This document shows positions 14,832 through 22,161 of a stretch of 24,550 bases of DNA, one piece after another. The notes under the pieces were generated by a model. The model had not been told where the DNA came from. It did not search any database and worked only from the letters and a program-made list of their open reading frames with translations. Every line of letters starts with the position of its first letter. Position 1 is the first letter of the stretch. A program made the translations under genes and the position numbers. Source of the stretch: a virus; the IMG/VR virus record IMGVR_UViG_3300046012_000040, positions 1 through 24,550 of that record; one strand, 5' to 3'.

Positions 14832-17800
14832 ATGAAAAAAATTCTGGTTACGCTGGCTCTGCTCGCGGCCTTTGTCACGCAAGCGATTGCCGCTAGCACC
14901 ATCAATGGTGCCGTTCCGGCGGAAAACTCGTCGCTATCATCGGCGGTGATCCGCAACAATTTTGCGGCAGCCAAGAACGATGTGAACAATATCCTCGGCT
15001 GTTTTGCCGGGGTTACCGCACCGGTTAATCCGTCGACATTCCAGTTCTGGTGCGACACCAGCCTCGGCTCGTCGAGCGTCAGGATCAAGCAATGGGATGG
15101 CTTCCATTGGGTGATCGAGGGCTTTCTGAACCAAAGCACCGGCGTCTATACCGCCGCCATCTCCGGTGCAAACTTTTCTCCGGTGCCGCCGATCACGGTT
15201 TCGGTGACATCGGGTGTCGCCACTATCGGCATCAGTCTGGACAGCCAATTCACCGTCAGCGGCGGCAGTCTTGCCTTCGCCTCGGTTGGGGTCGGTAACG
15301 TGATCGCCAACTGTACGGCGGGGTCGGCCGAACCAATCGGGTCGACGTGGACCTCATGCTTGGATCGAAACATCTCGTCGACCACAGGCGCCGTCGCGGT
15401 GCGGGGTTCGGCGTCGTGGGGTAGCAGCCATACGATGTCGTCCACTACGTTCCCGATCTTCAATCAGAACGTAAACGCGGCGCCATCGGCACTGACCGGC
15501 GCCATCGCCAATTTTGTCGGTATCGATGCAGCATCTCCACGACTGCAACTGACCTCGTTCGGCGCCCCAGCGTTTTTCTCCGGCGTCGCCTATGGCGGCA
15601 CCAATGCTGCGCAGACGGCTGTGACCTCTGGGTCGCAGCTCGTCGCCTATAATGCGTGGGGCTTCAACGGCACGGCTATCGCCGGCCCGGTATCATCCTT
15701 CCGAACCTACGCAACAGAAACCTATGCTGTCGGCGCCCAAGGCTCGAAGGCTTGCGTCGCCACGACGACGACCGGCACTACAACGATGGCGGATGGGTTC
15801 TGCCAGCAGAACGATGGCGGCATCACGGTTGCGACGCCAACCGGCGGCTCGAAGGGTCCGGGGACCGTCAATGTTTCTTCCGGCCTATATATCAATGGCG
15901 CCCTGATCTCACCAGCGACCGGTGGCGCCAACGGCCAGATGCTTCAAGGCGTCACATCCGCCGCTCCGGTCTGGACGACGACACCGACGCTCGGTGTTGC
16001 CGGATCATCGCTGGGATCATTGGCGCTGACCGGGAATACATCCGGTACAGTCACGGTGAAGCCACAGGCGGCGGCCGGCACCTACAATTTCAACCTGCCG
16101 ACCGCAGCCGGATCAACTGGACAAATCCTGCAAAGCGGCGGCGGCGTCGCCAATCCGATGACGTGGTCGACCGCGACATATCCGGCGACGACAACCAATC
16201 AGCAAATTCTATATTCGACATCAGCCAACACGGTTGACGGGCTTACCGCAGTAAGCGGCGGCATCGCCAATTACAGTAGCGGTGGAACGCTGTCGTTCAC
16301 GCGGACGCCAACCCTCGGCGTCGCCGGAACGGCAACCGGGACACTGGCATTTGCTGGCATCACGTCTGGCACAACGACGCTGACACCACTTGCCGCATCA
16401 TCGGGGGCGCTGACGCTGCCGTCGGCAACCGATACCCTGATCGGCAAGGCGACCACGGATACGCTGACCAACAAGACCTATGACACCGCTGGCACCGGCA
16501 ACAGCTTTTCGATCAACGGGCTGGCGGCAACCGCCAACACCGGCACCGGTGCCGTTGTCAGGGCAACCACACCGACGCTGGTGACCCCGGTACTCGGCAT
16601 CGCATCAGCGACATCCGTCGCTATCGGTGGTGCCACCATCGGGACCGATGCGCTGGCATGGACCGGAACGGCAACAGGATCGGGCCAGCTCAACGCGGCG
16701 AGCTTTACTCCAACCGGCTCAACAATCCCAGCGAACGGAATGTATTTGCCGAGCGCCAATTCTGTTGCTCTATCCACTAACTCTGCTGGACGCTGGTCAA
16801 TCAGCAGCGCCGGAAATTTCATCAGCCTCGGATCGGCGAGCGGGGCGCAGCTAACCGTGTCGGCTACATCGTCAACCGTTCCTGCGCTGGTCCCAAATCG
16901 AACAGATACCACCACCGGTGTCGGTGCCCAAGCTGCCGGCAATATGTCTCAAATCGTTGGTGGCGCCGAGGTCGGGCGGTGGACCTCGACTGGATTAAAC
17001 AATGCCAATATCGGAGCCACGACGGCGGGAACCGGTACGTTCACTACGTTGACCGGGACGACATCGATACTTGGTACGGCATCATCGACCACCGCCGCGT
17101 TCGGTGGTTGCACCATCGGCACCGATGTTTTCTGCGGCACCGGGACCGGAACGCTATCCGGGCAGATGACGGCGGGCAGTTTTGTACCATCGTCGTCGAC
17201 AGTTCCTACGAATGGCCTGTATCTGCCGAGCGCAAACACCCTCAGCTTTTCCACAGCGACGACTGCTCGCGTCACGCTGGATTCCGGATCGCTGCGGTCG
17301 GCCACCGCTGGAAGCTGGCAGCTCGGTATCGCTGCGGCTTCATCGACCGTACCATCATTGATCCCGAACAAGGCCGACACCACGACGGGTATCGGATCAC
17401 AGGCCAGCGGCAACATCTCTCAGGTCGTGGCCGGCGCCGAGATTGGACGCTGGACATCGACCGGTCTCAACAACGCGAACATCGGGGCAACTACGGCCGG
17501 AACCGGTGCCTTCACCACGCTGACGGCGACAACCGTCAACGGCAACACGATCAGCAGCGGGACCGGAACGCTGACCCTTGGTGCCGGCAAAACGCTGACG
17601 GCATCAAACTCCCTGACGCTCACCGGGACCGACGCGACATCATTCGCGTTCCCGGCGGGAAGCGACACCGTTGTTGGCCTGACCGCCTCGCAGACCTTGA
17701 CCAACAAAACGCTGACCGGCCCGACGATCTCGGCACCGGCGGTGACCGGCGTCGCTGATTTCCAAGGCGCGATGAAAACATCGACGCAGTCGGCACCGGC

Positions 17801-18869
17801 TCAGATCACGTCAAACCAGAACGACTACAATCCGTCATCCGTGGTCTGTACGACGACGACGACCCTGCTTATCAACTCGGATGCGGCTCGCGACATCACC
17901 GGTCTGGCCGGCGGTGCCGCCGGTTGCCGGATGTCGATCATCAACAATGGTTCTTTCACGATCACGCTGAAAGAACAGAACGTCGGCTCCACCGCCGCTA
18001 ACCGGTTCAATCTCGGCGGCGATTTCCTGATCGGCGCCAACGGGACGGCATCTTTGGTCTATGACGGCACGGCGTCGCGCTGGCGCAGTCTTGCCTCGCA
18101 ATCGGCCGGTGCCGGCTCCGGAACGGTGACCTCGGTGGTTTGCGGCACCGGTCTCAGCGGTGGCACCATTACGACCTCCGGAACCTGCGCCGCGCTGGGC
18201 TATCAACTCAAAGGGGTGACCCTGCTGACATCCGGCAGCTCGTCTTATGCGGTCCCCGCCAGCGTTCGCGCCCTCTTCATTGAGGCCATCGGCGCCGGTG
18301 GCGGTGGCGGTGGCGCTTCCGGCTCCGCATCAAATGCCGGGGCCGCTGGCGGTGGTGGCGGCGGTAGCTGCTCAAAGGTCTGGCTGACCACGCTCAATGG
18401 TCCGTATGCCTACGCGGTCGGTGCTGCCGGCACCGGCGGTACTGCGGGGGCCAACGATGGCACATCTGGCGGCAATACGACATTCACCGACGCCAGCTCC
18501 GTTGTTGTGCTGCAAGCCAACGGTGGCGCCGCAGGGAAGGGTGACACCTTCAACACCACGCTGCGTCTTGGCGGCACCGGCGGTGTTGGTGGCACCATTT
18601 CCACCGGCGACACATCGCTGGCGGGTGGGCAGGGCGGCACAGGATTGGCGTTCAGCGGCACGGTCGCCATATCCGGCGTCGGCGGCGCCGGTGCTTGCGG
18701 TGGTCCCGGTGCAGCACAACGGAACAGCACGGATAGCGCGTCTGGTGTCGGTGGTGCCGCTGGCGTTTCCGTAGGGGCTGGCGGCAGCGGTGCCTTGACA
18801 CTAACTGGCACTAGCCGCGCCGGTGGAAACGGAGCCGCCGGACTTATCCGGATATGGGAGTATTACTGA
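14832..18869 (+). CDS. Giant tail fibre with signal peptide, repeats and Gly-rich tip
   Basis: A 1345-residue protein, by position and composition a second, long fibre. Residues 1-20 form a convincing Sec signal peptide (MKKILVTLALLAAFVTQAIA, cleavage likely after Ala20), odd for a cytoplasmically assembled virion part. Residues about 22-90 resemble fibre head domains (RIKQWDGFHWVIEGFLN). The middle is Thr/Ser/Gly-rich with fibre motifs such as DTLIGKATTDTLTNKT and DTVVGLTASQTLTNKT, and a tandem unit of about 158 residues (from 598 and 757). From about 1150 the chain is Gly-rich (AIGAGGGGGGASG) and ends GLIRIWEYY, like polyglycine-helix adhesin tips. AAGGA precedes the ATG, and the stop overlaps the endolysin start. 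Confidence 0.8.
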   Translation: MKKILVTLALLAAFVTQAIAASTINGAVPAENSSLSSAVIRNNFAAAKNDVNNILGCFAGVTAPVNPSTFQFWCDTSLGSSSVRIKQWDGFHWVIEGFLNQSTGVYTAAISGANFSPVPPITVSVTSGVATIGISLDSQFTVSGGSLAFASVGVGNVIANCTAGSAEPIGSTWTSCLDRNISSTTGAVAVRGSASWGSSHTMSSTTFPIFNQNVNAAPSALTGAIANFVGIDAASPRLQLTSFGAPAFFSGVAYGGTNAAQTAVTSGSQLVAYNAWGFNGTAIAGPVSSFRTYATETYAVGAQGSKACVATTTTGTTTMADGFCQQNDGGITVATPTGGSKGPGTVNVSSGLYINGALISPATGGANGQMLQGVTSAAPVWTTTPTLGVAGSSLGSLALTGNTSGTVTVKPQAAAGTYNFNLPTAAGSTGQILQSGGGVANPMTWSTATYPATTTNQQILYSTSANTVDGLTAVSGGIANYSSGGTLSFTRTPTLGVAGTATGTLAFAGITSGTTTLTPLAASSGALTLPSATDTLIGKATTDTLTNKTYDTAGTGNSFSINGLAATANTGTGAVVRATTPTLVTPVLGIASATSVAIGGATIGTDALAWTGTATGSGQLNAASFTPTGSTIPANGMYLPSANSVALSTNSAGRWSISSAGNFISLGSASGAQLTVSATSSTVPALVPNRTDTTTGVGAQAAGNMSQIVGGAEVGRWTSTGLNNANIGATTAGTGTFTTLTGTTSILGTASSTTAAFGGCTIGTDVFCGTGTGTLSGQMTAGSFVPSSSTVPTNGLYLPSANTLSFSTATTARVTLDSGSLRSATAGSWQLGIAAASSTVPSLIPNKADTTTGIGSQASGNISQVVAGAEIGRWTSTGLNNANIGATTAGTGAFTTLTATTVNGNTISSGTGTLTLGAGKTLTASNSLTLTGTDATSFAFPAGSDTVVGLTASQTLTNKTLTGPTISAPAVTGVADFQGAMKTSTQSAPAQITSNQNDYNPSSVVCTTTTTLLINSDAARDITGLAGGAAGCRMSIINNGSFTITLKEQNVGSTAANRFNLGGDFLIGANGTASLVYDGTASRWRSLASQSAGAGSGTVTSVVCGTGLSGGTITTSGTCAALGYQLKGVTLLTSGSSSYAVPASVRALFIEAIGAGGGGGGASGSASNAGAAGGGGGGSCSKVWLTTLNGPYAYAVGAAGTGGTAGANDGTSGGNTTFTDASSVVVLQANGGAAGKGDTFNTTLRLGGTGGVGGTISTGDTSLAGGQGGTGLAFSGTVAISGVGGAGACGGPGAAQRNSTDSASGVGGAAGVSVGAGGSGALTLTGTSRAGGNGAAGLIRIWEYY
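16623..17049 (+). repeat. Fibre internal tandem repeat, copy A
   Basis: First copy of a roughly 475-bp unit within the giant fibre gene, from IGGATIGTD (residue 598) to about NNANIGATTAGTGTFTTLTG. It includes MYLPSANSV and a STVPALVPNRTDTTTG segment that recur in copy B. Copies are diverged at DNA level but aligned almost without gaps in protein. Confidence 0.75.
17100..17526 (+). repeat. Fibre internal tandem repeat, copy B
   Basis: Second copy, from FGGCTIGTD (residue 757) to NNANIGATTAGTGAFTTLTA. It has LYLPSANTL and STVPSLIPNKADTTTG at the corresponding places. The period is 157-159 residues, which points to duplication of one fibre-shaft module. Confidence 0.75.
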
Positions 18870-19660
18870 TGTCGATTGCTGATCTGGTCGAGACGCGGGC
18901 GGCGCGGCGCGGTGATACCGGTAGCACTGTTTTCCTAATCCAGCGTGGACTGCGAGCCGATCAGGCGGTCCTACAAGCCGATGGCGAGTTCGGTGACATC
19001 ACCGAAAAGGCCGTGATCTCGTTTCAACAACGGCACCATCTCGGCGTCGACGGCGAGGTCGGCGAGGAAACCGGCGCCGCGCTCGACGCCGTGATGCTTG
19101 AGCCGACAACCACGGTGTCGACGGCCGTTACCTCGGCAAAGACAGCGGCGCCATGGCTCGCCGTGATGCGGGCGATCTCCGGCACCAAGGAATTTCCCGG
19201 CACCGCCGACAATCCGGTGATCCTTGGCTGGGTTGCCACCATCATCGCAAAATACCCAGACCTCAAAGGCAGCGTCGGCTGGTATCACGACGACAGTATT
19301 CCGTGGTGCGGCCTCGCCACCGGGTACTGCGTCGCGGCCTCCGGGTTCAAGCCGCCGAAGCTGCTGCTCGGTGCTGGCAACTGGATCGACGACTGGCCGG
19401 ACGGCGTCAGGCTGCGAGAACCTTGTCGGGGTGCGATCATGGTGCGCCGCAGGACCGGCGGCAACCACGTCACCATGTATGAGGGCGAGGATACCGGCTA
19501 TTTCTACTGTCGTGGCGGCAATCAGTCCGACGCCGTCAATGTTGCAAGGTTCCCGAAGGACGACAGCATCCGTGGTTTCATGTTTCCGAAGGGGATCGTA
19601 CCAAGCGGCGGCAGGGTCATGACGACGTTCGCCGAGGCGAGATCGGTGTCGGAGACCTAG
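18869..19660 (+). CDS. Endolysin: peptidoglycan-binding plus TIGR02594-type domain
   Basis: A 263-residue lysis enzyme. Residues about 18-76 form a peptidoglycan-binding domain (VFLIQRGLRADQ, then LQADGEFGDITEKAVISFQQ and LGVDGEVGEETGAALD). Residues about 97-243 match the TIGR02594/CHAP-NlpC-like group: DDSIPWCGLATGYCVAASG with Cys147 as probable nucleophile, GGNHVTMYEGED with His200, and a CRGGNQSDAVNVARFP strand. It should cleave peptide bonds in the peptidoglycan at the end of infection. No signal peptide is present, so it would depend on a holin. The ATG at 18869 overlaps the fibre stop (TGATG) and has GGGAG upstream; an in-frame upstream ATG at 18854 is less likely. Confidence 0.88.
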   Translation: MSIADLVETRAARRGDTGSTVFLIQRGLRADQAVLQADGEFGDITEKAVISFQQRHHLGVDGEVGEETGAALDAVMLEPTTTVSTAVTSAKTAAPWLAVMRAISGTKEFPGTADNPVILGWVATIIAKYPDLKGSVGWYHDDSIPWCGLATGYCVAASGFKPPKLLLGAGNWIDDWPDGVRLREPCRGAIMVRRRTGGNHVTMYEGEDTGYFYCRGGNQSDAVNVARFPKDDSIRGFMFPKGIVPSGGRVMTTFAEARSVSET

Positions 19661-19700
19661 CGAATCGCGTATTGATTGCGGCGGGGAAAAGGGGGATCGG

Positions 19701-20204
19701 ATGAAATTCCTTGTCGCAGTAATTCTTCTCGCGGTGTCGGCCGTTGCGGCATCCGCCGCCGATACCGCGGCGGCGCCGTCACCAACGATCCTCAGCATCG
19801 GTCAGGCGTTTGGCCCTCTGGTGCAGCCATATGTCGATGCCATCGTTATGGCACTGATTACGGCACTATTTACTTGGCTCGGTCGTCAAAAGATCGTGCA
19901 GAACATCGACACCGGTTTCCGTAATACCTTGGAGACCGCCCTGAAAAATCAGGCCAGCTCTCTGGTCGCCGACGGCTTCGTCAAGCTCAACGGCGTCAAG
20001 GTCGATGTCCGCTCCGAGGCGTTGGTCAAGGCCGCTAACATCATCGCCCAACAGGCGGCACCGGCGGCGGTCAAGCATTTCGGCCTGACCCCGGAGGTCA
20101 TCGCCGCCAAGATCATCGATACGCTGCCGCAGCAACCGGTGGTCGCCATGCAGATCGCCAACGCCGCCGCAGCGACGCCCGCCACGCCTCAACCCCAGCC
20201 GTAA
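19701..20204 (+). CDS. Signal-anchored membrane protein, holin candidate
   Basis: A 167-residue protein next to the endolysin. Residues 1-19 are a signal peptide or N-terminal TM (MKFLVAVILLAVSAVAASA). A second hydrophobic helix lies at about 46-62 (VDAIVMALITALFTWLG). The rest is helical and Ala-rich (VKAANIIAQQAAPAAVKHFG), ending in a Pro-rich tail (TPATPQPQP). Proteins with this layout beside lysins in rhizobial phages and prophages are often annotated as holins, but neither pore formation nor a known family can be shown here. AAGGGGGATCGG precedes the ATG, and the gap after the endolysin is 40 bases. Alternatives are an envelope-stress or lysis-timing protein. Confidence 0.6.
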   Translation: MKFLVAVILLAVSAVAASAADTAAAPSPTILSIGQAFGPLVQPYVDAIVMALITALFTWLGRQKIVQNIDTGFRNTLETALKNQASSLVADGFVKLNGVKVDVRSEALVKAANIIAQQAAPAAVKHFGLTPEVIAAKIIDTLPQQPVVAMQIANAAAATPATPQPQP

Positions 20205-20208
20205 GGAA

Positions 20209-20224
20209 TGTTTCACATGAAACA
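20209..20224 (+). other. parS-like palindrome
   Basis: TGTTTCACATGAAACA matches the chromosomal parS consensus (TGTTNCACGTGAAACA) at 15 of 16 positions, differing only in one central base. It lies at the start of the lipoprotein gene and includes both of its candidate ATGs. The surrounding inverted repeat is eight bases per arm (20208-20215 and 20218-20225). Binding by host ParB is possible but not shown. Confidence 0.5.
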
Positions 20225-20540
20225 TCTGAAAAAAGCGTTACCGTTCCTGATGTTAGTCGCCGCCCTGATGGTTGGCGGCTGCACCACGGATGACCTCCGC
20301 ACCGTTGGGCAGGACGCCCTCGGCGTCGCCTGTCTCAACGTCTCGGCCATGGACCTCGAATTTGCGGCGCTGGCGCCCCACGCCTCGCAGCGGACGCAGA
20401 ACAACTACAGCGTCGCGAAAGCCGGTCTGGTCTCGATTTGCAGCAGCCCGGTGACCGATACGCAGTCAGCGGTCCGCGCCGCGCTCGCCGCCGCTGCGGC
20501 CATGGCGCAAGCCGTTGTCGACGCCAAGGCCGGCAGATGA
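20217..20540 (+). CDS. Small lipoprotein in lysis region
   Basis: A 107-residue lipoprotein precursor. The N-terminus is basic (MKHLKK), then hydrophobic (ALPFLMLVAAL), with the lipobox-like VGGC and lipidation expected at Cys22. The mature part is about 85 residues with two further cysteines (VACLNVSAM and LVSICSSPV), and an Ala-rich helix at the end. ATG 20217 is chosen because AAGGA is nine bases upstream; the earlier in-frame ATG at 20208 lies directly against it. The location after the holin candidate suggests an outer-membrane component of host lysis, such as an o-spanin, but the Pro-rich linker typical of o-spanins is missing. Its stop overlaps the next gene (ATGA). Confidence 0.7.
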   Translation: MKHLKKALPFLMLVAALMVGGCTTDDLRTVGQDALGVACLNVSAMDLEFAALAPHASQRTQNNYSVAKAGLVSICSSPVTDTQSAVRAALAAAAAMAQAVVDAKAGR

Positions 20541-20836
20541 TCTCGGTTGCCGGGATCACCGTTCTTGGCTTCACGATTGCGTGGACGCAGGTCGCCGCGA
20601 TTCTGGTCGAGATCATCGTCAAGGTGGTCCCGACCATCATCTCGATTTATCAGGCGCAGATCGAAAATGGTGCCAAGCCTGACGATGCTTCCGGCCTCGC
20701 CGCCGAGCTGCTCCGCAAAAGCATTGCGGCGACTATCTTCAACAAGATCGGATTGCCGATCCCGATCCCCCACCAGATGACGCGCGACGAAGAGGAACTA
20801 TGGTTCGGCCGCGCTCAAAGCGGTGTGACCTCATAA
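20537..20836 (+). CDS. Small membrane protein of lysis cassette
   Basis: A 99-residue protein with one long or two short hydrophobic helices at residues 3-38 (TVLGFTIAWTQVAAILVEII, then VKVVPTIISIY). A helical soluble part follows (ASGLAAELLRKSIAATIFNK) and a charged tail (TRDEEELWFGRAQ). The ATG lies in the stop of the lipoprotein gene (ATGA), so the two are coupled. In a Gram-negative phage lysis cassette this layout could be a holin, antiholin or inner-membrane spanin partner; no signature separates these. No homologous family is recognised. It ends 13 bases before the next gene. Confidence 0.65.
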   Translation: MISVAGITVLGFTIAWTQVAAILVEIIVKVVPTIISIYQAQIENGAKPDDASGLAAELLRKSIAATIFNKIGLPIPIPHQMTRDEEELWFGRAQSGVTS

Positions 20837-20849
20837 GAGACCGGAAAGC

Positions 20850-21089
20850 ATGGGCGACTTTGAAAGTGAGATCAGCCGACAGGAAAAGGGTCCGTTCAGC
20901 TTGCGAGATCGCCAGATCACGCGGGTTTCAAATGAACGTCTCGTCGCGCGAGAGCGTTGGAAGGAGCGGACCAAGGAATACTCAGCTTGGATCGGGGGCG
21001 TCGTCGGAGCGGCAATCGCTGTCCTAGCCTTCGGAGACAAGCTGTGGGAAAAAATTGCGTGGATCATGGGGAAGATCGGAGGACACTAA
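20850..21089 (+). CDS. C-terminally anchored small membrane protein
   Basis: A 79-residue protein with a charged N-terminal half (SRQEKGPFSLRDRQITRVSN, then ERLVARERWKERTKEYS). A single hydrophobic helix lies at about residues 45-61 (AWIGGVVGAAIAVLAFG) and a short basic end follows (KLWEKIAWIMGKIGGH). It resembles small holin-like or membrane-associated lysis proteins in topology only. The start ATG is preceded by GACCGGAAAGC. The stop overlaps the next start by one base. Part of a run of five membrane-associated genes after the endolysin. Confidence 0.65.
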   Translation: MGDFESEISRQEKGPFSLRDRQITRVSNERLVARERWKERTKEYSAWIGGVVGAAIAVLAFGDKLWEKIAWIMGKIGGH

Positions 21090-21589
21090 TGCTTGCTCGT
21101 TCCCACGTCGGGGGCCGGGGGGCCGTGGCGACGGAGCGGAGGACGAAGGTGAAAAAGACATTAAAAATTCACTGGAAGCCCGCGCTGCTCGCGCTCATTG
21201 TCGGCGCCTCAATCCTCTATCTATTTGACCGGCGGGCGCCGGTCGAGATCATTGCACCGGATGCGATCTCCGCGATGGCACCGGGAGAATCAAGGTACGT
21301 CGGCTTCACGATTGATTGGCGTCGGCTCTGTCGTGCCGAGGTCTACCGCGACCGGGAATGGGAGCCGAGCGGCGAGATCGACCATTATCGATCAGTGCCA
21401 CTCAATCCTCCGGACCAAACCGGCATCGAAGAGGATCGTCATCTTCCGGTGCATGTCCCGAAAAAGGCCGAGGGCAATTCGGTGATGACGATCCACGCCA
21501 CCGGATATTTTTCCTGCAACGCCTTGCAGGATATCTGGCCGATCAAGGTAAAATTTCCACCGATCCGGGTGCCGATCCAGACCGGCTGA
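21089..21589 (+). CDS. Single-pass membrane protein with two possible starts
   Basis: A 166-residue protein of unknown function. One TM helix at about 31-46 (PALLALIVGASILYLF), preceded by basic residues (KKTLKIHWK), predicts a periplasmic domain of about 120 residues. That domain is beta-rich, with Cys81 and Cys143 possibly bridged (RRLCRAEVY and GYFSCNALQ). There are two starts in frame: ATG 21089 and GTG 21149, each with GGAGGA exactly five bases upstream. The longer form adds 20 residues (MLARSHVGGRGAVATERRTK). ATG is given here, but both may be used. The gene ends the late operon; an intrinsic terminator follows within 40 bases. Confidence 0.65.
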   Translation: MLARSHVGGRGAVATERRTKVKKTLKIHWKPALLALIVGASILYLFDRRAPVEIIAPDAISAMAPGESRYVGFTIDWRRLCRAEVYRDREWEPSGEIDHYRSVPLNPPDQTGIEEDRHLPVHVPKKAEGNSVMTIHATGYFSCNALQDIWPIKVKFPPIRVPIQTG

Positions 21590-21625
21590 TTTGCCCGGTC
21601 GGCTCTTTCCAGATATAAAACAGTC

Positions 21626-21649
21626 AGGGCCGCGTTAATGCGGCCCTTT
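21626..21649 (+). terminator. Intrinsic terminator of the late operon
   Basis: Perfect 8-bp stem AGGGCCGC / GCGGCCCT (21626-21633 with 21640-21647), loop GTTAAT, then a short U-run (TTTC). It lies 36 bases after the last late gene, and an AT-rich stretch (ATATAAAA) precedes it. No terminator as clear is found elsewhere in the window. Confidence 0.75.
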
Positions 21650-21711
21650 CATTGTGTGCCGTCGGAGGTCGGCAGGGGAGCTTTGGGATCAACCAACGCA
21701 TAGGGGGAATT

Positions 21712-22161
21712 ATGCGAAGAGCTATCATTGCCGTCACCGCTGGAATAGCGGCAGTCCTAGTCACAGCAGACATCACCGACGCGAAGCCTCGACACCATCG
21801 CCATCCTCGCCTGACTGCGGAATCCTCCGAGGTCGTCAAGCATCCAGCCGGCTGCCCATGGCACCTGTTCTGCGGCTGCGGCACATCGGTCTACTTTTTC
21901 GGCTACCCGGTCCCCGGCCTCTTCCTTGCCTCGAATTGGGGGGTAAAATTCCGGCACGTCGAGCCGGGGCCGCGTACTGCTGCCTATCGCAGCGGGCACG
22001 TCATGGCGGTCATCACCGTCAACGGGGACACCGCAACGGTCTACAACCCGAACAGCGGCGGCCATCTCACCCGCGAGCAAACCGTCAGCATCTCAGCGTT
22101 GAGGCGGGCCGGATACCGGTTCGTCGATCCGTTTAGCAGTAAGACGGCCGCGCTACGGTGA
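21712..22161 (+). CDS. Secreted protein of unknown function (moron candidate)
   Basis: A 149-residue protein with a signal peptide at residues 1-24 (RAIIAVTAGIAAVLVTADIT, cleaved near ADA-K). A His/Arg-rich stretch follows (KPRHHRHPRL), then a Cys-rich segment (HPAGCPWHLFCGCG). The last 60 residues (YRSGHVMAVITVNGDTATVY, then NPNSGGHLTREQTVSISALR and GYRFVDPF) look like a compact beta domain that I have the impression of having seen in Rhizobiales secreted proteins. It has its own ribosome site (AGGGGGA) and lies after a terminator, so it may be a separately transcribed cargo gene. An in-frame ORF start at 21652 is rejected because the signal peptide begins at 21712. Confidence 0.7.
   Translation: MRRAIIAVTAGIAAVLVTADITDAKPRHHRHPRLTAESSEVVKHPAGCPWHLFCGCGTSVYFFGYPVPGLFLASNWGVKFRHVEPGPRTAAYRSGHVMAVITVNGDTATVYNPNSGGHLTREQTVSISALRRAGYRFVDPFSSKTAALR

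Noticed and set aside
16623-17526. Diversity-generating retroelement or CRISPR explanation for fibre repeats
   Set aside because: No reverse transcriptase, template repeat, short direct repeats or spacers are seen; the units are long in-frame protein modules.
16979-17758. Long plus-strand ORF (259 codons) inside the giant fibre gene
   Set aside because: It is an alternate frame of a GC-rich repetitive gene, His/Arg/Asp-rich and without fold-like pattern or ribosome site.
18971-19798. 275-codon minus-strand ORF opposite the endolysin
   Set aside because: It mirrors a well-supported coding gene; its residues are a typical antisense-frame mix, and it crosses the endolysin-holin junction.
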